Below are positions 21,884-32,459 of a stretch of 64,000 nucleotides of DNA, in pieces. Source of the stretch: Chinchilla lanigera (taxonomy: Eukaryota > Chordata > Mammalia > Rodentia > Chinchillidae). The notes beneath the pieces are model-generated. The model had not been told where the DNA came from and searched no databases. It saw only the letters and a list, made by a program, of their open reading frames with translations. The stretch spans positions 15,396,051 through 15,460,050 of the forward strand of contig NW_004955438.1 in assembly GCF_000276665.1 (NCBI RefSeq). Reading direction: 5' to 3'. Positions within the stretch are counted from its first letter, which is position 1. Each line of letters starts with the position of its first letter. The translations under genes and the position numbers were made by a program.

Positions 21884-23606
21884 GATAATTCTAAAGCAAT
21901 GTCAGCATTTTGTTTCATCTGTAAATATTTTCATGTGTATCTCTAAAACAAGGATGTAAATACCATATCCCTATTATATCTAAAATAATTAATAATAATT
22001 CCTGAACATAAACTTTCTAAGAGGTGCTCATATTTCCCCAATTGTTTATTCTTAGTTGTTTGAATTGGGATTCAGAGACTTGATCAGATTTAGGATTATT
22101 TTTGTATTTTTTGTTGTTGCCAAAAATGATTCACAGGTGGTAATATGTACTCCCAACAGAAGATACAAAATATCTATTTAATTCTCATTCTATGAGATTA
22201 TTAATCATCAAGGATCACCACCTAAAGTCATTATTTCACCAGGGTTCACCACTTTGCATAAAAGTTCTGGAAGTCCTCTTTTGTGTCTTTAGTTGTGCTG
22301 TTGCAACTGCTTTCAGTTGACTCAAAATTTTACCTTGATCTGAACTGACTCAAAATTTTACCTTTCGTGGTCATTTTGACTAAGGGGAAGACCCACAAAT
22401 CATACAGTGCCAGATAAGGTGAATAAGATGAATGAGAACACACCACAATGTTTTAATTAGTCTGCCTTTCCATTGGATGGCACCAGCAGCAGCATGCAGC
22501 ATAATTTTTGGTCTTTTTAAGAAAGTGTTTGGAAAGTTTATTTTTTTGTTATTTTTTAAAATAGCTTTTTATTTTTATTAGTACCTGTTTGCAAGCACAT
22601 AATGATTACATTCATTGTGGGGAACTGGGACAGGTACATAACACATCTTAATTCTTTTTCTTTCCCTTCCCCTCCACCCCTTTTTATATTATTTGTTTTA
22701 GTTTTTTTTAACCAGCATCAGATTAATTTACTTTATAAGTCCTCACTAAGTTGTTTACTATAAATACTCATTAATAGCTAGAGTAACAGGCCAAAAAACA
22801 TATAAAACACGTTAGACAATTATACTAAATCCAGGTACACTTTCAGATACACTGTCCATGCTTCCTTACAATCACCTTTTTCTCACTCACTTTTTTCCTA
22901 TTGTCTGTCTTTTATTTTGTGATTTATTTATATTTTGGGTTTTTCACATAAATCATGTGATATTTAAATTTATGTGTCTGATTTATTTCACTTAACAATA
23001 TAGTCTCAAGATGCATCCATTTTCCTCCAAATGACTCGAGTTTATCCTACTTTATTGCAGAGCAGTACTCCATTGTGTATAAAAACCACATTGTCTTTAT
23101 CCATTCATCTACTGATGAACATATAGGCTGCTTCCAAGATTTAGCTATTATAAATTGTAATGCTATAAACATGGACATGCATACATCACTGTGATATGAT
23201 GTCTTTAACTCTTTTGGGAAGACATCTAGAAGGGGGAAAGCTGTGTCAAATGGAATTTCTAGGTTTACTGTTTTGAGGAATCTCCATACTGATAGTACAG
23301 TGGCTGTACTAGTTTACATTCCCACTAACAATGTAGAAGGGTTCCTTTCTCCCCAACCCCCATTCAGGCCCACCAGCATTTGTTATTTGATTTCTTAATG
23401 ATGGCTATTCTTTCTGGAGTAAGGTGGATTCTCAGTGTTTTTTAAATTTGCATTTCTTGAATGGCCAGCGCGGTTAAATATTTTTTCTGTATTTACAAGG
23501 TGTTTGTGATGCCCATTTTTTGATTGGGTCTTCAAATTTAAGGGGTCTAATTTTTTGAGTTCCTTATATATTCTGGATAGTAGTCCTTTGTCTGAATAGC
23601 TGGCAA

Positions 23607-23727
23607 GGGCTGGGGATTTAGCTCAGCAGCACAGGCCTACCTGGCAAGAGCAAGGTTGTGAGTTCCATTCCCGGTACGGGGAGGCGGGGGAGGGGGGCGG
23701 GGTAAACAACCCAGAACAAAAACTATA
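23607..23727 (+). mobile_element. ID-type SINE with G-rich tail
   Basis: 'gggctggggatttagctcagcagcacaggcctacctggcaagagcaaggttgtgagttccattcccggtac' is followed by a G-rich tail (about 23,678-23,702) rather than poly-A. A perfect 12-bp TSD, aatagctggcaa, lies at 23,595-23,606 and 23,728-23,739. Confidence 0.9.
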
Positions 23728-24392
23728 AATAGCTGGCAAAATGCTTTTCCCATTCTACAGGTTGTCTCTTCACTTTTTTGGTGATGTCCTTTGTCATGTA
23801 GAAGCTTTTTAATTTGATGTGATTCCCATTTGCTGCTTCTTGGTATTATTTCTCAACTGGAGTTCTGTTTATTAAGTCTTTGCCTATGCATATGTCTTCA
23901 AGAGTTTTACTTACTTTGTCTTCCAGCAGAATGTTTGTTTTAATGTTTAGATCTTTGATTCATTTTGATTTTTTGTTTAGTGCATGGTGAGATATATGGG
24001 TCTAGATTCAACTTTCAGCATATGGATAGCCAGTATTTCCAGCACTGTTTACTATTTGTTAAGAGTATTTGGCCCCTTTGTCAGAGATAAGATAGTCAAA
24101 TGTACCTGGAGTTTTGTATCATTTATTCTGTTCTACTGACATGAGTCTGCTCCTTTGCCAATATCATGCTGATTTTAATCACTGAAGCTTTGTAGTATAA
24201 CTTGAAGTCCAGGATTATGATGTGCCCTGCCTTGCCCTTGTTGCCCAAAACTCCTTTTGCTATTTCAGGTCTCTTGGTTCCATATGCATTTTAGGATTGC
24301 TTTCTCTCGTTCTGTAAGGAACACTATTGCTACTTTGACTGGGATTGCATTAAATCTGTGTAACAATTGTAGAAGTATAACTATTTTCTTTC

Positions 24393-24549
24393 TTTTTTTT
24401 TTTTGGTTTTTTGAGACAGGGTCTTGCTTTATAGTTCAGGATGCCCCTGAATCAACTATGTAGCGCAGACTGGCCTCGAATTTGCGGCAATCCTCCTGCC
24501 TTGGCCTCCTGAGAGCTGGGATTATAGGCATGCACCACCACGCCTGGCT
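24393..24549 (-). mobile_element. B1-like SINE, antisense, inside L1
   Basis: T-run, 'gagacagggtcttgctttatagttcagg', 'cagactggcctcgaatttgcggcaatcctcctgccttggcctcctgagagctggg', 'catgcaccaccacgcctggc'. It interrupts the antisense L1. Confidence 0.85.
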
Positions 24550-26207
24550 TAACTATTCTGACTATATTGGTTCTACCCATCCAGGAACAGGGGATATGTT
24601 TTCATTTCCTGAAGTCCCCCTCAATCTCCTTTTACACAGTACTATAGCCTTCACTGCAAATGCCTTTCATTTCTTTGGTTAGGCTAATATCTAAGTAATT
24701 CATTTTTCTTGATGCCATTGTGAAAGGTATTGTTTCCCTAATTTGTCTCTTAGTAAGTTTGTACAGGAATGAGTGCTGACTTTATATCCTACTATGCTTC
24801 TACACTTGGTTATTAATTCTAGGAGTCTTCTGGTGGAATTTTTGGGGTCCTCTATGTAGAGATCATGTCATCATCAAATAACAACTTCTTTCTTTCCTCT
24901 CAATATTCCTTTTACTTCTTCCTTTTGTATAATTGTTCTGGTTAATGTTTGAGAACTATATGGAACAGATGTGGTGACAGTGGGCATCCTTGTCTTGTTC
25001 CTGATTTCACAGTGAACGCTTTCAGGTTTTATCCATTCAATATGAGGCTGGCTGTTGGTATGTCATAAATGGCTCTTATCAGATTGGAATAAAGACCTTC
25101 CATACCTCTTTTCTTTTTTTTTTTTTAATCATGAATGGATGTTGAATTTTGTCAAGTGCTTTTTCTGTGTCTTTTGAGATGACAATGTAATTTTTGTCCT
25201 TGTGTTTATGTGATATATTACATTTATTGATGTGCATATGTTGAAACATCCCCACATCTGGAATAAATCCTATTTGGTCATGATATATGTCATTTTTGTT
25301 GATTTAGTGCATTCTGTTTGCCAGGATCTTGTTAAGGATTTTTGCATTCATGTCCATTAAAGAGACTGGTGTGTAGTTTCTCCTTTTTGGAATCAGTGTA
25401 ATGTATGCTTCCAACAATAACTGGGAGTACTGCCTACTTTTTTATTTCATCAAAGAGTTTGAGGAGTACTGGCATTAGAACTTCTATGAAGTTCTTGTAG
25501 AATTCAGCAGTGAATCTGCTGGGATGTGGGTTTTTCTTAGGTGGTAGTGGATATATTTTTTTTGTTTTTTACTTGTTCAATTTCATTGACTGAAATTAGA
25601 CTGTTATAATTTTTTTTAAATTTTATTTTAAAGAGAGTAGTATGTGAGAAACTAACAAACAAAAAAATAGAACAGTAGCAGCATACCAGTATCACGAACA
25701 TAAACAAATCAAAGCAAAAACATTCAAAGTGATACAGGGTCTCAAGACAAACTGTTATAATTTTTATATCTTCTGGATTCAGCTTTGGCAGTTCATATGT
25801 ATCTAAGAATCTATCCATTTCTTCTGAATTTTCCATTTTATTAGAGTACAGGTTCTTAAAGTAGTTATTAGTGATCTGGAGTGTGGTAGAATCCACTGTA
25901 ATTTCATCTTTTTCATTTCTAATTGCACGGATTTAGGTCTTTTCTTTCCTTACTTGGTAAGATTGGCTAATGGTTTGTCTATTTTGTTTCTTCTTTCAAA
26001 GAACCAACTCTTCAATTCATTGATTTTTTATACTTTTCTAAAGTCTCAATTTCATTAATTTCTGCTCTGATCATTATAATTTCCATCTTTGTACTAACTT
26101 TGGATTTCAACTGTTATTTTTCTAGGACCCTGCGGTCATATGTCATAAATGTTATCCTGATTATGAAAACATAATCATTATGTTATTTTAGCTTGCTCTG
26201 TTTTCTC

Positions 26208-26362
26208 TTTCTCTTCCTCTTCCTCCCCTCCCCTCCCCTCCCATCCCTTCCTCTCCTCTACTCTTCTCGAGACAAGTTCTCACTATGTAGTTCAGGCTGG
26301 GCTTGAACTCATGGTGATCCTCCTGCTTCAGCCTTCCAAGTGCTGGGAATACAGGCGTGCTG
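26208..26362 (-). mobile_element. B1-like SINE, antisense, with polypyrimidine tail
   Basis: A long pyrimidine tract including (cccct)n precedes 'gacaagttctcactatgtagttcaggctgggcttgaactcatgg' and 'gctgggaatacaggcgtgctgg'. The C/T-only tract is homopurine/homopyrimidine DNA. Confidence 0.75.
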
Positions 26363-26897
26363 GTAAATCATTTTCTAATGTGCAAATTCAACACTATAAA
26401 CTTCCCTGCTGGGACTATTTTCACTATGTCCCATGAGGTCTAGAATGGCATTATAGTTTGATTATAGAAATTGTTTAATTTCTTCCTCAATTTTATCTGT
26501 GACTTGTTGATTATTCAGGAGGGTACTGTTTAATTTCCACATGTGTATAATTTTTGTGGCTTCTTTGGCCAATGGGATAACTTTTATTCCATTGCACTTA
26601 CTTAATGGGGTATTAATGGGGTATTTTGAAGTCTTTCCATTAAGGTTGTATTTATATTCATCTGATTTTTCATGTGCATCACTGTTTGCTGAAAATCAAG
26701 TTGGGTGCACTGCTATTTGGTGGATATATGTTACCTTGTCCTGTTGAATTGTTCCCTTAACCAATATGTAGTATGTAGTGAATTTCTTTGTCTCTTTTTT
26801 GATTAGTCTTGGATGGAAATTCAGTGTGTCTGAAATCAGGATACCTATTCCTGTTTTTTTCCAGGTTCTCATTGCATGGAGCATTTTCTATCCTTTT

Positions 26898-27672
26898 ATG
26901 TTTAATTGACACACAGTAATTGTATATACAGTATTTGTTAAAAACAGTTTGACATTTCAATACATGGATATAATGTGTAGTGATCAGATCAGGATAATTG
27001 GCGTATCTATCACCGTGGACATATATCATTTCTTTGTGATGATATATTAAAGTCCCCTCAACTATTTTGAAATACTTAATTAGCTGTTGTCAACCACAGT
27101 TACCCTATTACCCTATGGAGCATTGGAAGTTATTCCTCCTCCCTATAGCCATCCACCTGCCCCCTGTACCCATTAACTATCTTCTTTCCATCTCTCCCTC
27201 TTCCACATTCTTCCCAGGCTGTGGTAACCAGTTTTACACTCTGCTTCTTTGAGAGCAACTTTTTAGCTTGCACATATAAGTGAGAACATGCAGTATTTTA
27301 CTTTCTGTGCCTGATTTATTTCATTTACCATAAAGCCCTCAAGTTCCATTCATGTTGCTGCAAATGACAAAATTTCATTCTTTTATGGCTCAATAATATT
27401 CAGTTGTGGGTACATACCACCTTTATCCATTCATTCAGCAACAGATGGCTAGGCTGACTCCATATCTTGGCTATTGTGAACAGTGCTACAATAATCATGT
27501 GACGACAGATCTTGTGTCAGTGCACTGATTCTAGTTCCTTTGGCTATAAACCCAGTAGTAGGATTGCTGGATTGTATGGCATTTCTATTTGTAGCTCCCT
27601 GTGGAACCTTAATACTCTTTTCCACAATGGCTCTTCCTATGTACATTCCCACTAGCAGTGTAGGAGAATTAC
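26898..27672 (-). mobile_element. L1 3' end, antisense; arm B of an inverted repeat
   Basis: Reverse complement of 12,899-13,680 at about 99% identity by eye; both arms even share an identical 61-codon antisense frame. It abuts the long L1 at 26,895 without poly-T, and ends abruptly near 27,672. No target-site duplication or tail was found, so this copy does not look like an ordinary insertion. Confidence 0.85.
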
Positions 27673-28587
27673 CCTTCAAATAATCAACACTTCTCCAGAA
27701 TGACACCTGACCAAGCACTTTCTTTAGGGTAGACACAGCAGGCACCTGACTAGAGTCACTCACCAGCTACTGCATGTCAAAGGACTCACAAGAGAGCAGA
27801 ATCCTGTGCTTTCCCTCCACTTCACAGCACTCGCTCGCCTGTTCCACCAACATGTTTCTCCCTGAAGCTCTCTGGAGTTCCTAGTATTTGCTCTGTAGAT
27901 TTGGTCTCTCTTGCCCATGAGCCAGGAGCAAGGGAGAAAGTACAGATTGTTTTTTTCCCTTCTCTACATTATGTTCTGCCTCTTCAATTTCTCTGTAGGT
28001 TTTAATTTTCCTGTCAGATCCTTTCTGGTTCCTAGGGATCTACTTCTCTCTTATTTTTTCATCCCCAAGTTGTTATTTTCCAATGTCTGGATTCCAAATC
28101 TGAGAGGCTGGGTTGTTGTTGCTTACCACTATGCCATTTTCTCAGAAGTGCATTCACTATATTTCTGATTACACCTTATAAAGACAATCATAAGAAAGGA
28201 CTTCGAGATCTGGTTCAGAAAATAACAAGAATAATGGAGTAAGTGTGTCTGAAGAAAAGGGGAATATTTTGAGGGAGATTAATGGCAATGTCTATTTTAC
28301 TGTAATAATGTCTTTAAAAAAGTCACTATATATTTCAATCACCCATGGGTACACATATATCATGTCTTTATATTGATGCTTTCAATTCTAATTCAGGTTT
28401 ATATAGTTTTTAATCAATGCTCTTGATCTTATATCTGTTTCTTTCTCACATGCCAAACCTTATTTTCTCAATGCTTCCCATCATTATCACTGTTCATTAC
28501 CTTATCCCACAATATACATACAACAGCCTCAGAATGAAAATATCAACACTACCAACAATGTGATAAAAATATACGACACATACATAT

Positions 28588-28589
<2 letters not shown>
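27673..28589. other. Unassigned intronic sequence
   Basis: Starts right at the break of the inverted-repeat arm. The pyrimidine-rich 27,700-28,150 part does not resemble the L1 segment expected next to arm B. No gene is visible. Confidence 0.4.
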
Positions 28590-28621
<32 letters not shown>

Positions 28622-28716
28622 CACTATGTAGCCCAGGCTGGCCTTGAACTCACAGTGATCCTCTTGCTTCAGTTTCCCAAATGCTGAGATTACAGGTGTA
28701 CACCACCACACCTGGC
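28590..28716 (-). mobile_element. B1-like SINE, antisense, with (CA)n tract
   Basis: A (ca)n run of about 28 bp (28,590-28,619) replaces the usual tail, followed by 'cactatgtagcccaggctggccttgaactcacagtgatcc' and 'ccaccacacctggc'. Confidence 0.85.
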
Positions 28717-28844
28717 TACATATATATTTCTACAATTCTTTTCAGCCTTGGTATATGCCAAACAGTCACTGTGTACGTAAGTCACTTGAAATAGTTACAG
28801 TATTTACTTATGACTTTTATTCTTTTTTTAAAATTGGTACTGGG

Positions 28845-29019
28845 AATTGCATGTCTATATCTGTTTTCATGAGAAGCCACTTTGAAGATATCAATATGTA
28901 ATACAACCACCATTGTTAATTCCCTACCACTTTGTTTGTAACTCTGTATTGTCTGTATTGTGCTTGTGATATGTTGTAAAATGTTGTATGTCTGTTAATG
29001 TTTCCCTCCTTTTATCTTT

Positions 29020-29050
<31 letters not shown>

Positions 29051-29060
29051 ATAAAATAAA
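28845..29060 (+). mobile_element. L1 3'-UTR tail with A-rich end
   Basis: 'catgtctatatctgttttcatgagaagccactttgaagatatcaatatgtaatacaaccacc' to 'tccttttatctttaaaataaaa' and an (aaaat)n tail. Close to the copy at 15.5-15.7 kb. It sits inside an antisense ID SINE: 'attggtactgggaat' occurs at both its ends. Confidence 0.85.
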
Positions 29061-29135
29061 ATTGGTACTGGGAATCAAACTCAGGACCTCATATTTGCCA
29101 GGCAGGCACTGTGCCACTGAGCTATGTCCCCCAGC
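29061..29135 (-). mobile_element. ID-type SINE, antisense
   Basis: 'attggtactgggaatcaaactcaggacctcatatttgccaggcaggcactgtgccactgagctatgtcccccagc'. The duplicated 'attggtactgggaat' at 28,835 is the target-site copy made by the L1 tail insertion. Confidence 0.85.
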
Positions 29136-29499
29136 TACTTGTGACTTCCAGTCATTGCATTTTTAACTTTTACATAATATCCCAAATACTATTTTTTGGA
29201 CTACTATCTATTGGTTCACTATCAAGCAATACTGAAATTAGCTGGGAATATCTTCCTCTTTTCTCTCTCCCCAAGTATCTAATTTAAATTAATAGTTTTA
29301 TTTATAGTTAATATCTATAGGTAATTAGTGAGTTCATCCTACTTTATACATATTTTCCCCAGCTTTAATGATTAAACTTTAATAAATTACCACTGAGTAA
29401 TTATATACTATACTGTCTTTCAATCTCAATTCTACCAACAAAACATATACTGAATGCTTATCATTAAAGTATTAAAGACTGTTATTAAGACTAGAGGTC

Positions 29500-29660
29500 T
29501 AGCCAGGCATGGTGGCTAGACTCAGGAGGCTGGGACAAGAAGACTGATAGTTTGAAGCCAGGATGAGCAACATTGTGAGAATATGTCTCAAAATAAAATT
29601 TAAAACAGGCTGGAGAGTAGCCCTGGGTTCAATCCCCGGTAAAAAAAAAAAAAAAAAAAG
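29500..29660 (+). mobile_element. Dimeric B1-ID SINE, internally deleted
   Basis: 'agccaggcatggtggctagactcaggaggctggg' (part of the B1 body deleted), an A-rich linker, then a short ID half 'ggctggagagtagccctgggttcaatccccggta' and poly-A. Confidence 0.7.
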
Positions 29661-29835
29661 ACAAGACTAAACAAAACAAACAAAACCTAGAACTTTAAAT
29701 TATTAGTAAGAGAGTGTAGACATGTAGTTAGTAGTTCAAGATCACATGCAAGAGAAGATTTCCCCCTTGTTCACATCCCATCTAAACAAGTCAGAGAATA
29801 TTTTTATTCACATTAAATATAGCCTTTTTCATTTC

Positions 29836-29908
29836 TTTTGTTGGGAAATGAACCTAAGACCTCATGCATCCTAAGCACACACATGGCCACTGAGCTACTC
29901 CCTGACCC
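29836..29908 (-). mobile_element. ID-type SINE, antisense
   Basis: 'ttgttgggaaatgaacctaagacctcatgcatcctaagc', 'ggccactgagctactccctgacccc'. Diverged. Confidence 0.6.
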
Positions 29909-30437
29909 CTAAGATTTCTTTTAAATTGACATTTTCCTATAAAATTCTATTGCATTACTGAAAATGAAGATTATACAATCTATTGTAATTTAAAAGAGCT
30001 GTCAGGCCTCTGATACTTTTTTCCCTGTTAAAAATGCATTTTAAAAGAATATACAATCATAGCTGACTAATCCATGTAACACTGTTTTAAGTGTAACAAT
30101 TTGTAAAACTGTAAGAATTTTTCTGACTAGGAAATGAGGGAAAGAATGCAGACATAAGTCTGGTTCTTAGAATTCAGGCTACAGTAAATAGATTTGGTTA
30201 ATTTGGAATGTGGTAAGTTTTTTTTTAATAAATGAAGCTTTGATTGACTTCTAAAATTACATATTCTTAGTGTTCTCTTAGAATTTCTAGCTTTGAATTT
30301 ATTTTATTTTTTGAATTTAATTTATTGTATTTGTGCTAGCAATTGAACCAGGGGTTTACCCACGTTAGGTCAGTGTTCTTCCTCAAACATAATTCTGTAC
30401 CAGTTATAAAATTCCTTAAGTAAAATATCTGTGATAG

Positions 30438-30609
30438 AGCCAGGTGTGGTGGTACATGCCTGTAATCCCTGCACTTGGGAGGCTGAGGAAGAAGGATCCC
30501 CATGAGTCCTGGGTCAGTCTAGGCTACATAGCTGAGATCAAGGCCAGTCTGAACTACACAGTGACACCCTGTCTCAAACCAACCAACCAACCAACCAACC
30601 AACAAACCT
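30438..30609 (+). mobile_element. B1-like SINE with (AACC)n tail
   Basis: 'agccaggtgtggtggtacatgcctgtaatccctgcacttgggaggctgagg' to 'acaccctgtctcaaa', then (aacc)n. Confidence 0.85.
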
Positions 30610-30759
30610 GTTATAAATGCATATTTATCATAGTCTGACATTAGTTTCTTAGCTGTTTAAATGATCTTTATAAAAGTAATGTCTGAAGAGTCACGAACAA
30701 CTTAGGAACAGTTACTAGGGAAACTCCTGTAGACCACCATTCTTTTCTTCTTTCAAGCT

Positions 30760-30930
30760 ACTGGGGCTAGAGCAGAAGGTCTTTGTACTAAACTGCATCT
30801 CCAGTCCTATTTTTTTTTATTTTGAGGTGGCCTAAGTTTCTATGTTACCCAGGCTAGGCCTGAACTTGTGATCCTTCTTCCTCAAACTCCCAGAGTTCAG
30901 GGATTACATGTGAGCACTATTAGGCCTGAC
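30760..30930 (-). mobile_element. Dimeric B1-ID SINE, antisense
   Basis: A short antisense ID half ('ggtctttgtactaaactgcatctccagtcc') is followed by poly-T and an antisense B1 half ('tctatgttacccaggctaggcctgaacttg', 'gagttcagggattacatg'). Old and diverged. Confidence 0.6.
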
Positions 30931-31039
30931 TTAAATCATCATTCTTAAATAAGGTAAAAAAAATCCAAACCAAGGACAGAATTTTTTTTTTTTTTATTTT
31001 AAAGAGTAAAAGGATAACATAGTAATAGGTGGGCTTACC

Positions 31040-31440
31040 GAATTACAGACAAAGTGGTAGGAAATTATCAATGGTTATTGTTTTACATATTGTTATCTAC
31101 AAGATAGTTTCTCAGGAAAACAAACAGACAAATAATAGTGAGTTACAGACAAAAGTGGCAGAAGATTATCAATGGTTGTTGTACTATACTTTGGTATCTT
31201 CAAAGTGGTTTCTAAAGAAAATAAATAGAGCTATACATGAGTGACCAATTGAATAATCATTGACTATTCTCAATGATTGTGGTAGGAAACACACAGTAAT
31301 AAACATACATTCATTTACAAAATAGCACAGGAATAATACAAACATTACAGAGTTATGGATGGATTAGCAGGAAAGTATCAATGGCTGCTGTAATACCTGG
31401 TGGTATCTTCAAAGTGGTTTCTCAGGAAGACAGAGATACA
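31040..31440 (-). repeat. Three L1 3'-UTR-like units
   Basis: Units at about 31,040-31,116, 31,139-31,226 and 31,290-31,440 each contain, in reverse complement, 'agaaaccactttgaagat', an 'accattgataat' segment and 'tctgtaactc'. The same unit occurs once in each local L1 3' end (15.58 and 28.87 kb). The unit nearest the 5' side is the longest and includes the 'tgctattttgtaaa' part. Confidence 0.8.
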
Positions 31441-31643
31441 CAAGAAAAATCTAACAAGTAGTTACAGCCTAAGGGTCGTGAAAAATAGCGGATTACCTCC
31501 TCACCAGTGACTCCTTTCACTGAGGTGTGATGGCTGGAAGGAAGGCCAGGATTGAAAAGAAGGCCTGAGAGACTTGCACCTGTGTCTAGCAGCAGGCTGT
31601 TGACTTTTTCCTCTATAGTCATTATTACCCGGGGCTCCTCCAT
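31422..31643 (-). pseudogene. Retroviral aspartic protease fragment (class I ERV-like)
   Basis: The 73-codon open frame contains the retroviral protease active-site motif LLLDTGAS (DTGA at 31,586-31,575) and a downstream VKGVTGEE-type flap region, as in gammaretrovirus-like proteases. The C-terminal half, with the GRD/GRN-like motif, is missing because L1-like sequence replaces it near 31,440. It therefore cannot be an active enzyme. It lies just downstream of nucleocapsid-like sequence, the normal gag-pro order. Confidence 0.8.
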
Positions 31644-31749
31644 GGAGATGACAGTCGGGCCAGAGGGAGAAGGCAGAGTATGCCCTGGCCCCGCCTCATT
31701 CCTGTTAGACTAACTGGTAGGATGGGTCTGAGCTCTGGGGCCTCCGCTT

Positions 31750-32060
31750 TAGAGGGCAGACCGTCGATCTCCAGTGGTCTCCTTTGCATTCAGGGCATAG
31801 CCCAGGGGGCTTCTTAGGGCAGTTCATCTTGAGGTGGCATGGCTTTTAACAGTGGTAGCAGATGAATGTAGTCGTCGAGTTCTTTGTGGGGCCCCGAGAA
31901 GCAGCCTTAGGGTCTGTTTCTCTTGGTACTGCAGCAAAAGCAGCTGTTTTTTCTTGGTCTCTTTGTTTTCTTTCCTTGGCTTCCTCCTCGTCATGGCTAT
32001 GGAATACTGAGGAGGCAAATTCTAACCTCTCAAGTGAGCCATGTGGGGCGAAAGCCCTTT
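31750..32060 (-). pseudogene. ERV gag 3' end: capsid C-terminus and nucleocapsid knuckles
   Basis: A charged capsid-end segment (FHSHDEEEAKERKQRDQEK, about 32,005-31,949 on the minus strand) precedes a first CCHC-like knuckle interrupted by an in-frame TAA (near 31,848). A second knuckle, CPECKGDHW with a downstream cysteine, follows (31,797-31,756). Two knuckles followed by protease suggests a class I ERV of the HERV-H-like type rather than MLV-type with one; this is an impression, not an alignment. Stops break the frame, so it is non-coding. Confidence 0.7.
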
Positions 32061-32459
32061 TTTGTAGCTTTTTCTCTCCAGTCTCCCAGCGCATTGGGAC
32101 CCCACAACCACTTAGTGTCCTCTCCCCAACCGTGAGCACAGGCAGCAGGAATCTAGGTGCAGACCTCTCCAGAGCTCCATGTACTGCTCTACTGCAGCCT
32201 GCACTGTCAGGGGAAGAATGGCTTCCAGCGGGGGTCTCCCCACGTATTATGCAAGGTCTTCCTGGTTTCTAGCTTCCAAAAGGCTCTCATGACCCCGGTC
32301 AACCACACCCCTGAGTCCTCGGGCATTGTCTGTATTCTCGTGTTCTCTGAGTCCTTGTTCAGCAGCTGCTCCTCCACAGACTCTAGACCTTTCTGGTTCT
32401 CAATGGCAGGGGCAAGAGCGACCCGTTGTGTGGCATGTATTACCAGGGGTTTCTCCATG

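Larger units (their letters stand above)
22550..26895 (-). mobile_element. Long 5'-truncated L1, antisense
   Basis: About 4 kb of L1 3' UTR and ORF2 in reverse complement. Landmarks in order: 'gattacattcattgtggggaactgg', 'ctccattgtgtataaaaacc', 'ttttttaaatttgcatttcttgaatggccag', 'gggtctagattcaactttcagc', 'tgatatattacatttattgatgtgcatatg', 'caaagaaccaactcttcaattc' and 'gttgaattgttcccttaacc'. Numerous frameshifts and stops; no intact reverse transcriptase frame. It is split by an ID SINE (23.6 kb) and two B1 SINEs (24.4 and 26.3 kb). Confidence 0.85.

Noticed and set aside
22230..22510. Possible mariner-like DNA transposon with local duplication (actcaaaattttacctt twice)
   Set aside because: The short direct repeat is real, but no terminal inverted repeats or transposase similarity were convincing.
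13318..27252. Identical 61-residue frames at 13,318-13,503 and 27,067-27,252 as a gene family
   Set aside because: They are antisense frames in the L1 3' UTR and are identical only because of the inverted repeat.
31422..31643. A functional retroviral or host-domesticated protease
   Set aside because: The frame lacks the C-terminal half of the fold, being replaced by L1-like sequence, and the gag part is interrupted by stops.
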